The notes below the pieces were generated by a model. It searched no databases. It saw nothing but the letters and a program-made list of their open reading frames with translations, and was not told the DNA's origin. A stretch of 64,000 bases of DNA from Molossus alvarezi (Eukaryota > Chordata > Mammalia > Chiroptera > Molossidae), in the NCBI GenBank assembly GCA_037176705.1, contig CM073908.1, positions 131,615,430 to 131,679,429 on the forward strand, given 5' to 3'. The position numbers and the translations under genes are program-made. Shown in pieces: positions 44,853 to 57,247 of the stretch; position 1 is the stretch's first letter; every line of letters begins with the position of its first letter.

Positions 44853-46305
44853 TCCTGAAATACATAAAACTTTCTTATAGCGTGTGTGTGTGTGTGTGTG
44901 TAAATTTATTTCCATTGAAGAAAAATGTATAATCATCATAGATTATTTAGGAATAGAGGATATTCCAGCTAGATGAATCAGCATAAAAATATAAAAATAA
45001 AGTGAGAAAAGGGGACCTTTATGACCAAATGGGGAATAAAAATAAGGAACATTCTTCCTTAGAAGTTGAATTGAGAAAGTTATAAATGGATGACATGAAT
45101 TTCAGACTGAAGAAAAGTCACTTTGGGGCAATGCCATTCTGGCCAGAAAAAGAAAGAGTGCTGTGTGGTAGAAAATGAGTAATAGGAAACACCATTAATA
45201 CCTCCAAATGAGGAATGATTGCAAGGGGGAAAGAGGATGACTATTAGAGCACTTTTCCTCTCTGAGCCTGCAGCATCAGTTGTACATATTTTTAAGCCAA
45301 GCAATAGATACATAAGGTCCATCATACTATTATCTCTATGGTTGTATATGTCTGATAATTTACATGTAGCAAAAAAGCAATATAAAAAATGTGAGAAGAG
45401 ATTTAAAATTTTAAATCTAACCAACTTGCCATTCCTATGTTAAAAGAGTAAAAAGACAATTTCAATATCTGATAGTCAAAGATACAGAGAAGTAACTGCC
45501 ACAGATTTCTGGTCTGAAAAGCAAATTATATGGATAATGGAAATTCCAAAAGTAAGGAATCTAGTAATTGAAACATAAAACTGTATTTAGTGATGACTAC
45601 TGGAAATATTATATAAAAGTGAAGAATAGAATCTTAAAGTCAAAGGTCACACTAGTAAAATTCTGAAGAAGTTCTAATGCAATGGTTTAATAATCTTTCA
45701 AATACATATAAATAATTCTTCAGGTATCTGGGCAGAAGAATCACCTATCAAGGGGGAAATGTATACTAGCCGCCTCAGATTCTCAACATGAGTAGTTAAT
45801 GCCAGAAGGTAAATGAACACAGTCTACAAGTTCTGAAGATCAATCTGGACCTGTTTAAGAAGATCAGCAAAAGAAAGATGTATTTAAACATTAAAGAAGT
45901 TCACTCCTCAAGACACATTTTAAAAAACTACAAAAAATTTCAAGAAACTAAGATAAAAAGGACTGATGGGGAACATAAAACTAAATGTAGAACCAAGCTT
46001 AAATGACCAGGGCAATTACTATACATATACACACATATACGCAAACACATACAAATACATATATAAACATGCAAACCACATATGTACATGCTATACACAC
46101 ATATGTGTTCTTACACGTATACACATATTAACTGTTCTATAGAACCGTGACATCTTAACTTAGAGATTAATGCATGTGAAAGACAAGGGTCATATTAAGG
46201 TAAAAGTTACCCTAAAAATTTTTTTTAACTCTAATACAGTTCAGCATACATGTTTTTGTGCCTACAACCTAATATGCTAAATATTATAAATTGTAACACC
46301 TACTT
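44853..46305. other. Unassigned sequence with TG and CA/TA simple tracts
   Basis: A (TG)n tract of about 10 units lies at 44882-44902. Imperfect ACAT/CATA simple sequence lies at about 46020-46130. The 114-codon minus frame at 45080-45424 overlaps a 74-codon plus frame (45219-45443) and has no domain. No gene is recognised. Confidence 0.4.
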
Positions 46306-46749
46306 AAAAACTACTCCCTAGATTAGGAGAAAAAAGATGGTGGCGTGCAGGACTAAAGGGAGGGTGAGTGTGTGAGAGTGTAAGCGACTGTGAGATAAGA
46401 GTGTGAGTGGAAGTGAGTGTGGATAAGCAACCTCAAGTAGTGAAAAATCATGGGGTAAAGGGTTCCAGTGAGTGCTGTGGACGGGGAGCAGCCAGATACC
46501 TTGGTAAGCGGCTTGTCAGGGCACTTCTCCCTTTGTGGCTGGAAGACCCCATCATTTTGGAAGGTCCACTGGTCATCTCTGTGAGGAGGCACTCTGACAA
46601 CTAAAGCAGCAGATTTGGAGTGGAGCCCCTTCCCCAGAAACAGCAAAGTCCCAGGAGCTGAGCATCCTCAGCCCCCCAAAATAGAACAGTATTAGGAGCT
46701 GAGAGCACCCCCTGGCAACAGCAGCAGCATTAGAAGTGCAAACCAGGAG

Positions 46750-47019
46750 ATGACACTCACTCCAGCAGCTTCAGCAGTGACTGATCAGCAACTGAGCCCC
46801 ACCAGGCAGCAATGCACCCAGGCATTGCACCAGCTGAACCCACATAACCCAGAAGCATACCAGAGGGACCCACACACCCCAGCAGTGCACCAGCTAGACC
46901 CACACACCCCAGAAGTGCCTACCACGACAGACCAATACCACGCGCCAATTGTCAATCCTCCAGGACTCACAGCAAGTAAGAGGCTCCATGCACCAAAAGA
47001 GTCTCAGCGGCACGAGTAG
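46750..47019 (+). other. Open frame in the L1 5' UTR, repeat-bearing
   Basis: An 89-residue frame upstream of ORF1, on the same strand, ending 75 bp before the ORF1 start. Its middle is three tandem units of 10 residues of the form HQL/YQR-x-DPHTP-type, encoded by perfect-length 30-bp repeats at 46831-46920. It is rich in H, P, Q and T with no known domain. It may be no more than a minisatellite that happens to be in frame. I see no evidence of translation. Confidence 0.45.
46831..46920 (+). repeat. 30-bp x 3 tandem repeat in the L1 5' UTR
   Basis: Units at 46831-46860, 46861-46890 and 46891-46920. All share a cag start and acccacacaccccag-type core, with a few differences, mostly in unit 1. 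Confidence 0.92.
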
Positions 47020-47094
47020 CCTTATTTGATACACACTGACCTGCCGACACATCCCAACATCCTCCATCAGGCCTAGAAATACCAGACTGCTAAA

Positions 47095-48310
47095 ATGGTG
47101 AGACAAAGAAACAACACCCAAATAAAAGAAAAGGCGGAATCACCAGAAAAGGAATTATGTGAAATGGAAGCAAGCAACTTGTCAGATAAAGAATTCAAAG
47201 CAATAATTTTAAGGGTGCTCAAACAATTTAGTGAGAACTACAAGCAACTTAATGATCATTATAAAAAGCTCAGTGGGAACTACATCAGCCTAAAAAATAA
47301 AAAGAGGTAGAAGCTATGAATAAAAATCAAGTGGAGCCCTGGCTGGTTTGGCTCAGAGGTTAGAGCGTCAGCCTTCGGTCTGGAGTTCAGTTCTCCCTAA
47401 GGGCATGTGCCTCAGTTGAAGTTTGTTCCCAGCCCTGATTGGGTCGTGCAGGAGGCGGTCACTCAGTGTGTCACTTTCACATCAATGCTTCTCTCTCTCT
47501 TCCTCTCTTTCCCTCCCACTCTATCTGAACAAAAAATGGAAAAATGTCCTCGGGTGAAGATTAAAAAAAAAAAATCAAGTGGAAATAAAGAATGGCATAA
47601 CTGATATGAAAAATACCTTAGAAGGTCTCAATAGAAGATTATAAGAAGCTGAAGACCAAATAAGCGAGTTAGAAAACAAGGTAGAAAAAAAACACCCAAA
47701 TAGAGCAGCAAATGAAAAAATAATTAAAAGCAAAAGGAGAGTTTAAGGAACTTTTGGGACAATACAAAACATAACAACATTCACATCATAGGGGTACCAG
47801 AAAGAGAAGAAGCAGAGAAAAAAATAGAGAACTTGTTTGAAGAAATAATGACAGAAAACATTACTAATTTGGTGAAGGAAAAGTTACACAGTTCAAGAAA
47901 TAAAGAGAGTCCCAAGCAAGATGAACTGAAAAAAACCCACAGGTAGACACATCATAATCAAAATTGCAAACATTAAAAACAAAGAAAGAATCGTAAAGGA
48001 AGCAAAAGAGAGATAGAAAGTTGCCTACAAAGGAGCTCCCATTAGATTGTCAGCTGATTTCTCAATAGAAACACTGTAGGCCAGAAAAGAGTGGCATGAA
48101 GTATATAAAGTAATGAAAGGCAAGGGTCTGAATCCAAGACTATGCTATCCAGCAAGGCTAGTATTCAAAATTGAAGATGAAATAAAGAGCTTCACATACA
48201 AAAAAAAAAAAAAGCTAAAAAAATTTACCACCCCCAAACCAGCACTGCAAGAAATTCTAAAGGAACTATTGTAAGAAGAACTAGAGAGAGAGGAACACAG
48301 GCATAAAATA
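47095..48310 (+). pseudogene. L1 ORF1 pseudogene, split by a Ves SINE
   Basis: ORF1 of L1 encodes an RNA-binding chaperone with a coiled coil, an RRM and a C-terminal domain. Here the start ATG at 47095 opens 71 codons containing an LSDKEFK-type motif typical of the ORF1 N-terminal part. A stop (tag at about 47308) follows, then a Ves insertion at 47336-47569. Downstream, frame-shifted text can be read with HIIGVPEREE-like and PARLVFKIEDE-like motifs matching the RRM and C-terminal domain. At least one stop and several frameshifts exist apart from the SINE, so no ORF1 protein could be made. The end near 48300 is approximate. Confidence 0.85.
47336..47569 (+). mobile_element. Ves SINE, group A, inside L1 ORF1, with perfect 14-bp target duplications
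   Basis: Perfect duplications aaaaatcaagtgga lie at 47322-47335 and 47570-47583. Same orientation as the L1. Head gccctggctggtttggctca, hairpin cctcgggtgaag and an A-tail. Inserted after the L1, so it dates younger than the L1. Confidence 0.96.
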
Positions 48311-48313
48311 AAA

Positions 48314-51300
48314 ATGGCAACTAATAAGTATCTATCAATAATAACCTTAAATGCAAATGCCATAAATGCTCCAATCAAAAGACATAGGGTAGCTGATTGG
48401 ATAAGAAAACACGACCCATATATATGCTGTCAACAAAAGACCCACATCACAACAAAAGACACACAGGATGAAAGTGAAAGGATGGGAAAAAATTTTCCAG
48501 GCAAATGGAAATGAAAAAAAAAAAAAAAAATAGCTGGTATAGCAATACTCATATCTGATAAGACAGGCTTCAATATGAGGGCCATAATAAAAGACAAAGA
48601 AGCTCACTATATACTAATAAAGGCATCAATCCAACAAGAGGATATAATCCTGATAAACATATATGCACCAAATATAGGAGCAACAAAATACATTTTAAAA
48701 CTTCTGGGGGACTTCAAAGGAGAGATCAATAGCAATACAATCATAGTACGTGACTTTAACACCCCACTGACACCACTGGATAGAATTTCTAAAAAAAAAA
48801 AAATCAACACGAAAACAGAGTCCTTAATTGACTAACTAGATCAGTTGGACTTAACTGGTATTTACAGAATATTTTACCCCAAAGCTACAATATACATATT
48901 CTCCTCAAGTGCACATGGGACATTCTTGATGATAGACCACATGTTAGGACACAAAGGAAGTCTCTACAAATTCAAGAAGATTGAAATCACATCAAGCATC
49001 TTCTCAGATCACAATAGCATGAAACTAGACATCAATTACAATAAAAACACTCAAAAACATTCAAACACAATGAGGCTAAATAGCATAATATTAAACAATA
49101 AATGGGTAACCAATAAGATCAAGAAATAAATCAAAAACTTTCTGGAAACTAATTAAAATGAGCACACAACAATAAAATAATTTATGGGACTCAGCAAAAG
49201 GAGTCCTGAGAGGGAAGTTCATAGCAATACAGGCCTACCTCAAGAAAAAATTAAAATTTCTAATAAACTATTTAATCCAACAACTGAAATATTAAGAAAG
49301 AGAACAAAAAGAAAAACCCAGAGTTAGTAGAAAGAAGGAAATAATAAAAATCAGAGCAGAAATAAATGATATAGAGACTACAAAATCAATACAAAAGATA
49401 AATGAAACCAAGAGCTGTTTCTTTGAAAAGATAAACAAGATTGATGAACCTTTAGCCAGACTTACCAAGAAACAGAAAGACAGATCTCAAATTAATAAAA
49501 TCAGAAGTGAAAGAGGTGAAATAACAACAGATACCACATAAATACAAAGGATTGTAAGAAAATACTATGAACAATTACATACCAACAAATTTGACAACCT
49601 ACATGAAATGGATAAATTCTTAGAATCATATACTAGTCCAAAACTCAACTGGGAAGAGTAAGAAAACCTAAAAAGACCAATAACAACTAAGGAAGTAAAA
49701 GAAGTAATCAATAAAATCCCAACAAACAAAAGCTGTGGTCCAGACGGCTACACAGGGGAGTTTTACCAAACATTCAAGAACTATCACCTATTCTCCTCAA
49801 ACTATTCAAAAAAATTCAAGAAAAAGGAAGACGTCCAAGCTTTTCTTATAAGGTGAGCATAGTCCTAATTTTCAAACCACATAAAGACATTACAAAGAGG
49901 AAAAATTACAGGCCAATATCTCTGAAGAACATAGATGCCAAAATGCTCAACAAAATCTTAGTAAATTGAATCCAGCAATATATTTTTTAAAAAGTATACA
50001 CCATGACCAAGTGCATACCAGGGATGCAAGGCGGGTACAATATTCATAAATCCATAAATGTGATACACCACATAAACAAAATAAAAGATAAAAATCATGT
50101 GATCATATCAGAAGATGCTGAAAAAGCATTTGACAAAATCCAGCATCCATTTCTGATAAAAACTCTCAGTAAAGTGGGAATAGAAGGATCATATTTCAAC
50201 ATAATAAAGTCTATTTATGACAAACCTACAGCCAACATCATACTCAATGGGCAAAAACTAAAAACATTTCCCTTAAGAACAGGAACAAGACAGGATGTCT
50301 CACCACTCTTATTTAACATAGTACTGGAAGTCTTAGCCACAGCAATCAGACAAGAAGAAAAAAATAAAATGGATTCAAATTGGAAAGGAAGAAGTGAAAC
50401 TCATTATTCGCAGATGGCATCATATTGTACACAGAAAACCCTAAAGACTCCATAAAAAAAATAAAAACTAGATTTAATAATGAATTCAGCAAATGAACAA
50501 GATACAAAATCCACAACCAGAAATAACTGGCATTTTTATACACCAATAATGAACACACAGAAAAAGAAACTAAAAAATAATTCCATTTACCATTGCAACA
50601 AAAAAATTAAGATACCTTGGAATAAACATAACCAAAGAAGTAAAGGATCTATTTGCAGAAAACTACAGGACACTGAAAAAAGTAATAGAGGAAGATATAA
50701 AAAAGTGGAAGCATATATTTTGTTCATGGATTGGAAGAATTAACATCATTAAAATGTTCATACTACCCAAAGCAATGTATAGATTCAATGCAATGCCCAT
50801 TAAAATACCAACAACATATTTCACAGAACAACAACAAACACTCCAAAAGTTTATATGGAACCAAAAACAACCCCAAATAGCCACAGCAATCTTGAAAAAG
50901 AAGGACAAAGTAGGAAGGATCACAATTCTGGATATCAGGTTATACGACAAAGCCACTGTAATCCAAACAGCCTGGTACTGGCACAAGAACAGGCATATAG
51001 ATCAATGAAGCATACAATATTAATTGAGCATACAATTAATATTTGACAAAGGTTGCAAGAGCCTACAAGGGAGTAAACACTCTTTAATAAATGGTGTTGG
51101 GAAAATTGGACAGATGCATACAAAAAAATGAAACTAGACCAGCAACTCACAACATACACAAGAATAAACTCAAAATGGATAAAAGGCTTAAATGTGACTC
51201 ATGAATCCATAAAAATCCTAGAAAAAAAATGTAGGCCACATAATTTCAGACATCACATGCAGCAGAATTTTCACTGATACATTGCCTAAGGCAACTGAAA

Positions 51301-52027
51301 CAAAGGAAAAAATTAATACATGGGACTATATCAAACTGAAAAGCTCTGCACAGCCAAAGAAAGAAGCATCAAAATGGAAAGGCAACCCACTATATGGGAG
51401 AGTATAATTGCCAATGATACATTAGATAAGGGATTAATTTTCAAAATATAGAGTACTCCTACAACTCAACAAAGGGAAGACAAAGAATCCAGTTAAAAAA
51501 TGGGCAGAGGACCTAAATAGACACCGCTCCAAACAGGACATACAAATGGCCAAGAGACATATGAAAAAATGTTCAAAGTCATTAATCATTAGAGAGATGC
51601 AAATTAAAACAATTATGAGGTATCACCTCACACCTGTCAGAATGGCTGCCATCACAAATCATCAAACAACAAGTGTTGGTGAGGGTGTGGAGAAAAGGGG
51701 ACTCTAGTACACTGCTGGTGGGAATGCAGACTGGTGCAGCCACTATGGAATATAATATGGTGTTACCTGAGAAAATTAAAAATTGAACTGCCATTTGACC
51801 CAGTGATCCCACTTCTAGGAATATACCCTAAGAAGCCTAAAACACCAATCAGAAAGAATATATGTACCCCCATGTTTGTAGCAGCACTATTTACAATAGC
51901 TAAGATCTGGAAACAGCCCAAATGTCCATCAATAGATGAGTGGATAAAAAAGCTGTGGTACATATACACAATGGAATACTATGCAGCTGTAAGAAAGAAA
52001 TATCTCATATCCTTTCACACGACATGA
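48314..52027 (+). pseudogene. L1 ORF2 pseudogene (endonuclease and reverse transcriptase)
   Basis: ORF2 encodes an APE-type endonuclease and a reverse transcriptase used for target-primed insertion. The N-terminal frame (48314-48514) has the endonuclease start TLNANAINAP-like, and codon 42 reads AAG (48437-48439) where a catalytic glutamate is expected (QKTH instead of QETH). The SDHN motif survives (about 49006-49015). Reverse transcriptase text lies at 50003-50455, and the FADD catalytic motif reads FADG (50407-50418). Frameshifts, including one in an A-run at 48513-48529, and several stops break the frame. The C-terminal part ends at about 52027. Confidence 0.92.
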
Positions 52028-52360
52028 AGGGAACTGGAGAGTATTATGCTAAGCCAAACAAGCCAAACAGAGAAAGACAAGTATCACATGATCTCACTTA
52101 TTTGTGGAATATAGTGAACAAAATAAGGTGATGAATGAAATAGACCCAGAGACATAAATGTAGGGTTCAGACTGACAAACTTCAGAGGAGGGGGCGTGGT
52201 GGAGGGAAGAGATAAACCAAAGAACTTATGCATATAATCATAACCAATGGACACAGACAGCCATGCTGGGGGCGGGGGTTGCAGGGGCGGGAATGGGAGT
52301 AGGGTGTCAATGGGGAAAAAAGGAGAAACATCTGTAACAAAAATAAATTAATTTTTTTAA
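52028..52360 (+). other. L1 3' UTR with G-rich stretch and A-rich tail
   Basis: Contains ggacacagacagccatgctg followed by gggggcgggggttgcagggg and ends with aaaaataaattaatttttt. The G-rich section could form a G-quadruplex, as known for L1 3' UTRs. Confidence 0.75.
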
Positions 52361-52486
52361 AAAAACGACTCCCTAGACAAATGGCAAGAACAAAAGAAAA
52401 TCTGGATGCAGGTAGGTGGGTATTCACACAATTTTGCCTTTAAGCTAGTTATCAAATACTTATTGTGATTAGGGGATTGGTAGAGA

Positions 52487-52733
52487 ATTTTTTTTTTTTA
52501 TCCTCACCCAAGGACATTTTTCCAATTTTTGTACAGATAGAGTGGGAGGGAGAGAGAGGAAGAGAGAGAGAGAGAGAAACATCAACATGAAAGGGACACA
52601 TCGAGTGGCTGCCACCCGCACAACCAACCAGGGGACAAACTGCAACCAAAGTACGTGCCCTTAGCGGGAACCGAACCCGGGTCTCTCCGGACCGCAGGCC
52701 AACGCTCTAACCGCTGAGCCAAACCGGCCAAGG
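52487..52733 (-). mobile_element. Ves SINE, group A
   Basis: Antisense, from the T-run and tcctcacccaagga to gagccaaaccggccaagg. Diagnostic ccgggtctctccggaccgca. No clean target duplication is apparent. Confidence 0.93.
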
Positions 52734-52739
52734 CGAGAA

Positions 52740-54078
52740 CTCAAAATTATTTATGCTCTCCCACTGTGCTGATTCCATTCTGTCTTAATATTATGCACTT
52801 ACTCACTATGAAGCTCTCTGGGAATTCAAAAAAACTAAAATTCTGAGGTTAATGGAAAAGGGGTTGAGAATTCTAGAGTTCCTTCTTGCATATAGAATTT
52901 ATTCCAATTTGTTTAAATATCAAGTATCTATAAACACAATAAATGTTAATACATTTGCATGCCATTGTGAAAATTAAAGGTTAGTTTGTAAAAGCAATGT
53001 GTAAGTTAATAATCTTACTATAAATCTTGGCAAAGTTAAAAATATGTGCACAACAAAAATGAAAAGGTTGAATAAATTTTAAGAATGCTTACTACCTTAT
53101 CTTTGATTGATAGAAGAAAGTCAAACTAATACCACCTAAAAATGAAACCTGGCTTTTTAAAAGTGCATAATAGAGGCCAATTATTTGCTTTATATAACCA
53201 TTTGTCTAATTCTTAAATGGATATTTTAGGAACTGGTACATCTTATATGGAAGAATACAAATGATAGTTACAATTTCACTTTGTTGTCTTTGATTAAATA
53301 AATCAAATCAAATTTAATAGATTTAAATTAGTATATATAATATAATCTGATTTTTATAAAATTATGTCTATCATTTTTCTATCAGTGTATATACAAAACA
53401 GTTTTCTGTAATGATTCCCGAAATATTAATACTGATGAATTCTGGTGACAATCTAAGTTGATTCAATTTTTTAGATCAGTATTTACTATTTTGCTTGAAT
53501 TTTTAACATACATATATCATTTTATAACAAAGTCAGATCTCAAAAAAAAAAATCAGATCAAATGAGAGAAATGCCACCATCCTGACCTCTCCATTGCCCT
53601 CACCCTCCTCTTGCATGCCAAGTGCTACTCTTGGGTGTCAAGAAGAAAGCCTGTCTTCTCCTTTAGAAAAATATTTCTATTAGCCATCTAATAGAAAGCC
53701 ATGAAGATCTAGTTCAGGACTAACCATGAAGTTATAGGAACTTTACACCCACAGGACAGATCTATGTAGATGTGTCTGTATAGAACATGTTTGATTATTT
53801 GAATTGTATAGTACAAAGATAATAGGACCAAAACTGACATTTACCATTTACCCACACCCAATTATATGAGTTCTGTAATATAATTCAGTGTGGTGGTTTG
53901 TTCCATTGCAGATTACTACAGTGTATACATGAATGAGTAGCTACTTATTTCGCAAAGTTATATAGCTTTTCTTCTGTTGCCTACAACTGATAACGTGCAT
54001 ACTTTTTAATGATGGTGGGCTATAGTTTTGAAGTTTCATTTTTCTTCTTGGCCTTGTCATTAGAAGGTGTTTGCTGCA
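52740..54078. other. Unassigned AT-rich sequence
   Basis: No gene, RNA or assignable repeat is recognised in 1.3 kb. A short A-run lies at about 53540. Confidence 0.35.
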
Positions 54079-54081
54079 CTA

Positions 54082-54439
54082 TGTATTATGAACTGAAAGT
54101 CTGTGCACTCCCCCAAAATTTATATGTTGAAATCTGACCCCCAATATGATGGTATCAGGAGATGAAGACTGGGAAGTGATAAGGTCATGAAGTGGAGTCT
54201 TCAGGAATAAGACTAGTGCCGTTATAAAAGAATCCCTAGAGAGCTTCCTCACTGTCTCCATGTGAAAATATGGCAAGAAGAACACTATCTATGAACCATG
54301 AAGAGGCCTTCACCAGATGACAAATCTGCTTGTGGCTTAATCTTGGACTTCCCAGCCTCCAGAATTGTGAGAAATAAATTCTGTTGTTTATAAGCCATCC
54401 AGACTATGGTATGTTGTTATAGCAGCCTGAATTAAGACA
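54082..54439 (+). mobile_element. MST-type LTR (ERVL-MaLR), solo
   Basis: Reads in order tgtattatgaactgaaagtc, tttatatgttgaaatctgac, atgatggtatcaggagatga, cttggacttcccagcctcca, aattgtgagaaataaattct and aagccatccagactatggta. This is the order of the MST/THE1 LTR, including the polyadenylation signal AATAAA. It is a solo LTR with no internal genes. A 5-bp target duplication is not clear. Confidence 0.9.
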
Positions 54440-54444
54440 CTCTG

Positions 54445-55000
54445 TGTATCTTCTTTAAAGAGAATTTTTATTAAATAATTAACTACTTAGCCATTTATTG
54501 TTCTGCCAGGATTCTTCTGATTTGGTCTTCAAAACCTGGCTTTATCTTTGGAACATATTAACATAGCCAGAAACATCTAAAACACATTCAAGAGTAAGGT
54601 TGGTCTCTTTGTTACTTTGAATTTGAGACTATCTTTGTAAGATATATTTTTTAAAAATATTCCTCACTCATTAAGTACAGCTGAAAGACTTTGCTTTTCA
54701 TAATTCATCTTTTACTGCAGATGGAGGTGCAAATTTCCTTGTCAGCACTTGCCATGGTTGGTGAATGCTGAACAATAGGTAATTGGCACAGCAAATCTCT
54801 ATGGTAATAATTAAAATAAAGTCACCTGTAGACCTTCTGGGTTTAACTCCAATACTGACTTTTTTATTTTGACAGTACAATCAAATATTCTAAAATTTCT
54901 ATACAGTGTGTGCATAGCTCACAATGAGCTCAGCATGCTGGGACTTGTTGGGAAAAAAGATGAATATATAGCACACATATAGGACATATATGCACATAGA
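54445..55000. other. Unassigned sequence
   Basis: No gene or repeat is recognised. Confidence 0.3.
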
Positions 55001-55330
55001 GTGTTGAGAATTTGGTGGTTGGAGTTATATTAGACAGATCACATCTATGATAACATGTCCAGTTCTACACTCGATAGTTTACAAAAAAATGTTAAACCAT
55101 AGAAAGTCTTTTCACCTCACTCTAGAAGGTGACCAGAATGAGCAGGATCTAGAAATCATGCCAGAAAAGTAAAGACAAGGGATAAAGAATAACCCCTGAG
55201 TAAAAACAGCTTCAGAAAAACCATGATAAGCTGGCATATGGAATCTTTAAATGAAAGAATTATAACCAATAAGTGAATATTTTAGAAAAGTAGATCTCAA
55301 GTTAGTAGAGAAAAGAACTGTTAATACAAA
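55000..55330 (+). mobile_element. L3/CR1-like LINE fragment
   Basis: The text aaggtgaccagaatgagcag and atctagaaatcatgccagaa resembles the conserved part of L3/CR1 elements near their reverse transcriptase end. Strongly decayed. Confidence 0.4.
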
Positions 55331-55334
55331 TATT

Positions 55335-55762
55335 AAAATAAATTTCATATAAAGAAATTCCCATCATTTGATGGGTTTAAAAGGAACCCGAAATGACCCG
55401 TCAAACACTCAGAAATGTAGCATGAACAATGCCTAAAGTGAGCAGAAAGTCTACCTACATGGCTTCCTAATTACTTTTTAAATCTAAGCATTTTATCATT
55501 ATATTAATAAAAAATGATCACTTCAGTTTGTAAAAGCATAATAAAAGTCAGCTTTCAGGAAACTGTCAAATTGTGAACAGGGACTATTGAAATTGGAATT
55601 TATATCTTCTAACTGCAAATATGTTCCACTTACCTAAGTTTTTTTTTTTTACTCAATCAAATATTCAGATGTAAAATAGTTATCAGAAATATAATATTAA
55701 AACATTTAACATCATGGTCATGAGAATACAGAGAATTATTAATATACCACATGTAAATTTCA
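55335..55762. other. Unassigned AT-rich sequence
   Basis: No gene or repeat is recognised. Confidence 0.3.
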
Positions 55763-55764
55763 TA

Positions 55765-55870
55765 AGGGCAGGTTTTTTTGTCTGTTCCTTGATCTCAAAT
55801 GCTTAGCACACAGCCTACAACATAGGAGGTGCTTAATAAATATTTATTGAATGACTGAATAGATGGAGGT
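55765..55870 (+). mobile_element. L2 LINE 3' end, sense
   Basis: cataagggcaggtttttttg, tcttagcaca-like sequence and gtgcttaataaatatttatt followed by gaatgactgaat match the L2 3' end in order. Confidence 0.8.
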
Positions 55871-55874
55871 TGGG

Positions 55875-57235
55875 GTAAAATGAAACCAGTATTTTTGAGT
55901 TGACTTCTTCAAGAGACGGGGAAAATGGATTTGAATTCTGGAAATAAGCAGCAGCAATTGGGGAAAGAAGAAGAAAGGGTGTGGTCAGGAGAATGGACTG
56001 GATAGAAGATGGCAGCTGCAGAAGGCAGGAAGACAAGAGGGGACAAGATCTAATTCAAAGCTCCTACAGTTCTTTGAATAAATTTAAACCTAATGCGATA
56101 AGTAAACTACAATGGCATTTTAAACTATAATTATAAAAACCAGTGAGTTTCAAACAATGTCTGGCAATATGTTTAAAATTAAAAATATGTATTAGCAAAA
56201 TTCAGAGAAGAAATTGTCTGCCCTGAAGGAGTCTCTTGGAATTTTTTTTTCTTTCTAAAAAGAAAAATGGGATGGTTAGTCAGCAGAGCTAGGGCATTTA
56301 TAACAATGTCCTTTCTCTAACCATTGATTTGTTTTCATTAGGTAAGTAGTTAGTTTTCTAAAGCTTTTTTTTTTTTTTCTGCTCTTGGCCTTAACAAAAT
56401 TGGTGGTTTGGGCACTGTCATTTATTCCATAGTTGCAAAATTCCCTTAAAGAAACATAATAACTTTAGTTTATTGAAAATACTAAGAAAATAATAGTTTA
56501 TAAGGTATTCAGATGATTGGATGTTGGAAAACCTATTATTTATCATTTAAATATCTCAGGTGCAAGGGTACTGTTAAATTGTAGGCATATGAAACACAAA
56601 ACATCTGGATTAATACAGAAATGACAATAAGATATGATATCTTCATTATGCCAGATAACTGTATATTTGGAGATACATGGCTGAGTGAGTTTTTCACATT
56701 TTATCAGCATGTTTACAGATCTACATGAAGAGTCTAGGTGCTCCCATCCAATCCTAGAAGCTTATTTTTTTCCTTCCATATTAGATACTGGTAACAATTG
56801 GGAACAATTGTGACAACTGTATGGGATTCAATTAATTACAAACACAAACATGTCTAAACTGCCAAATCCTAAATCATAGCTCAGCCACATTGAAGACCAA
56901 ATTAGATCAGTCAATACCTATACAATGTATCATGAATATCTCCTAAAATGTCAAATTCAAGCATTAGATTAGCCTAGATATTTAGAGCTGGGAGGGATTT
57001 TGGAGATTATCTTGTCTGACCCATCAATTTTGTGGAAGATAAAATCAAAATAATAATAGTAACACACATTCCCTGTTCTCCTGGGAGCTATCAGTTTCAT
57101 GAGAAAAGAATCCTTAAACAGAAAATTAAAATATAGTGTAATGGAGGGCAAATAAATTGTTATAAGCATGTGATATTATAAGATTACATAGAAATAATAT
57201 TATCTTTTGCTTTTGGGGCTACCTGAGGACCAAAA
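55875..57235. other. Unassigned sequence with a weak old-repeat trace
   Basis: No gene is recognised. At about 56978-57060, ttagagctgggagggatttt and ttatcttgtctgacccatca resemble an old mammalian repeat core shared with MIR-like families. Confidence 0.35.
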
Positions 57236-57247
57236 ATAACTTCCCTA

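Larger units (their letters stand above)
46323..47094 (+). promoter_or_regulatory. L1 5' UTR with a YY1-like start motif
   Basis: Begins ttaggagaaaaaagatggtg. The aagatggtggcg at about 46335-46346 resembles the YY1 site that positions L1 transcription starts in primates; whether bat L1 uses it is inference. The region is more GC-rich than its flanks. It contains a 90-codon open frame (46750-47019) with three tandem 30-bp units. Confidence 0.6.
46306..52377 (+). mobile_element. Full-length but inactive L1 with target duplications and an internal Ves
   Basis: Target duplications aaaaactactccctaga (46306-46322) and aaaaacgactccctaga (52361-52377) differ at one base and define an insertion of about 6.0 kb. 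Parts in order are the 5' UTR (46323-47094), ORF1 (47095 to about 48300, split by a Ves SINE), ORF2 (48314 to about 52020), and a 3' UTR with G-rich stretches ending in an A-rich tail. Stops, frameshifts and catalytic-site changes make it dead. L1 would encode an RNA-binding chaperone and an endonuclease/reverse transcriptase. It is the only full-length L1 in the window and the reference for the other young fragments. Confidence 0.95.

Noticed and set aside
50003..50455. A 150-codon frame with reverse transcriptase similarity as an independent gene
   Set aside because: It is a fragment of ORF2 in the full-length L1, broken on both sides.
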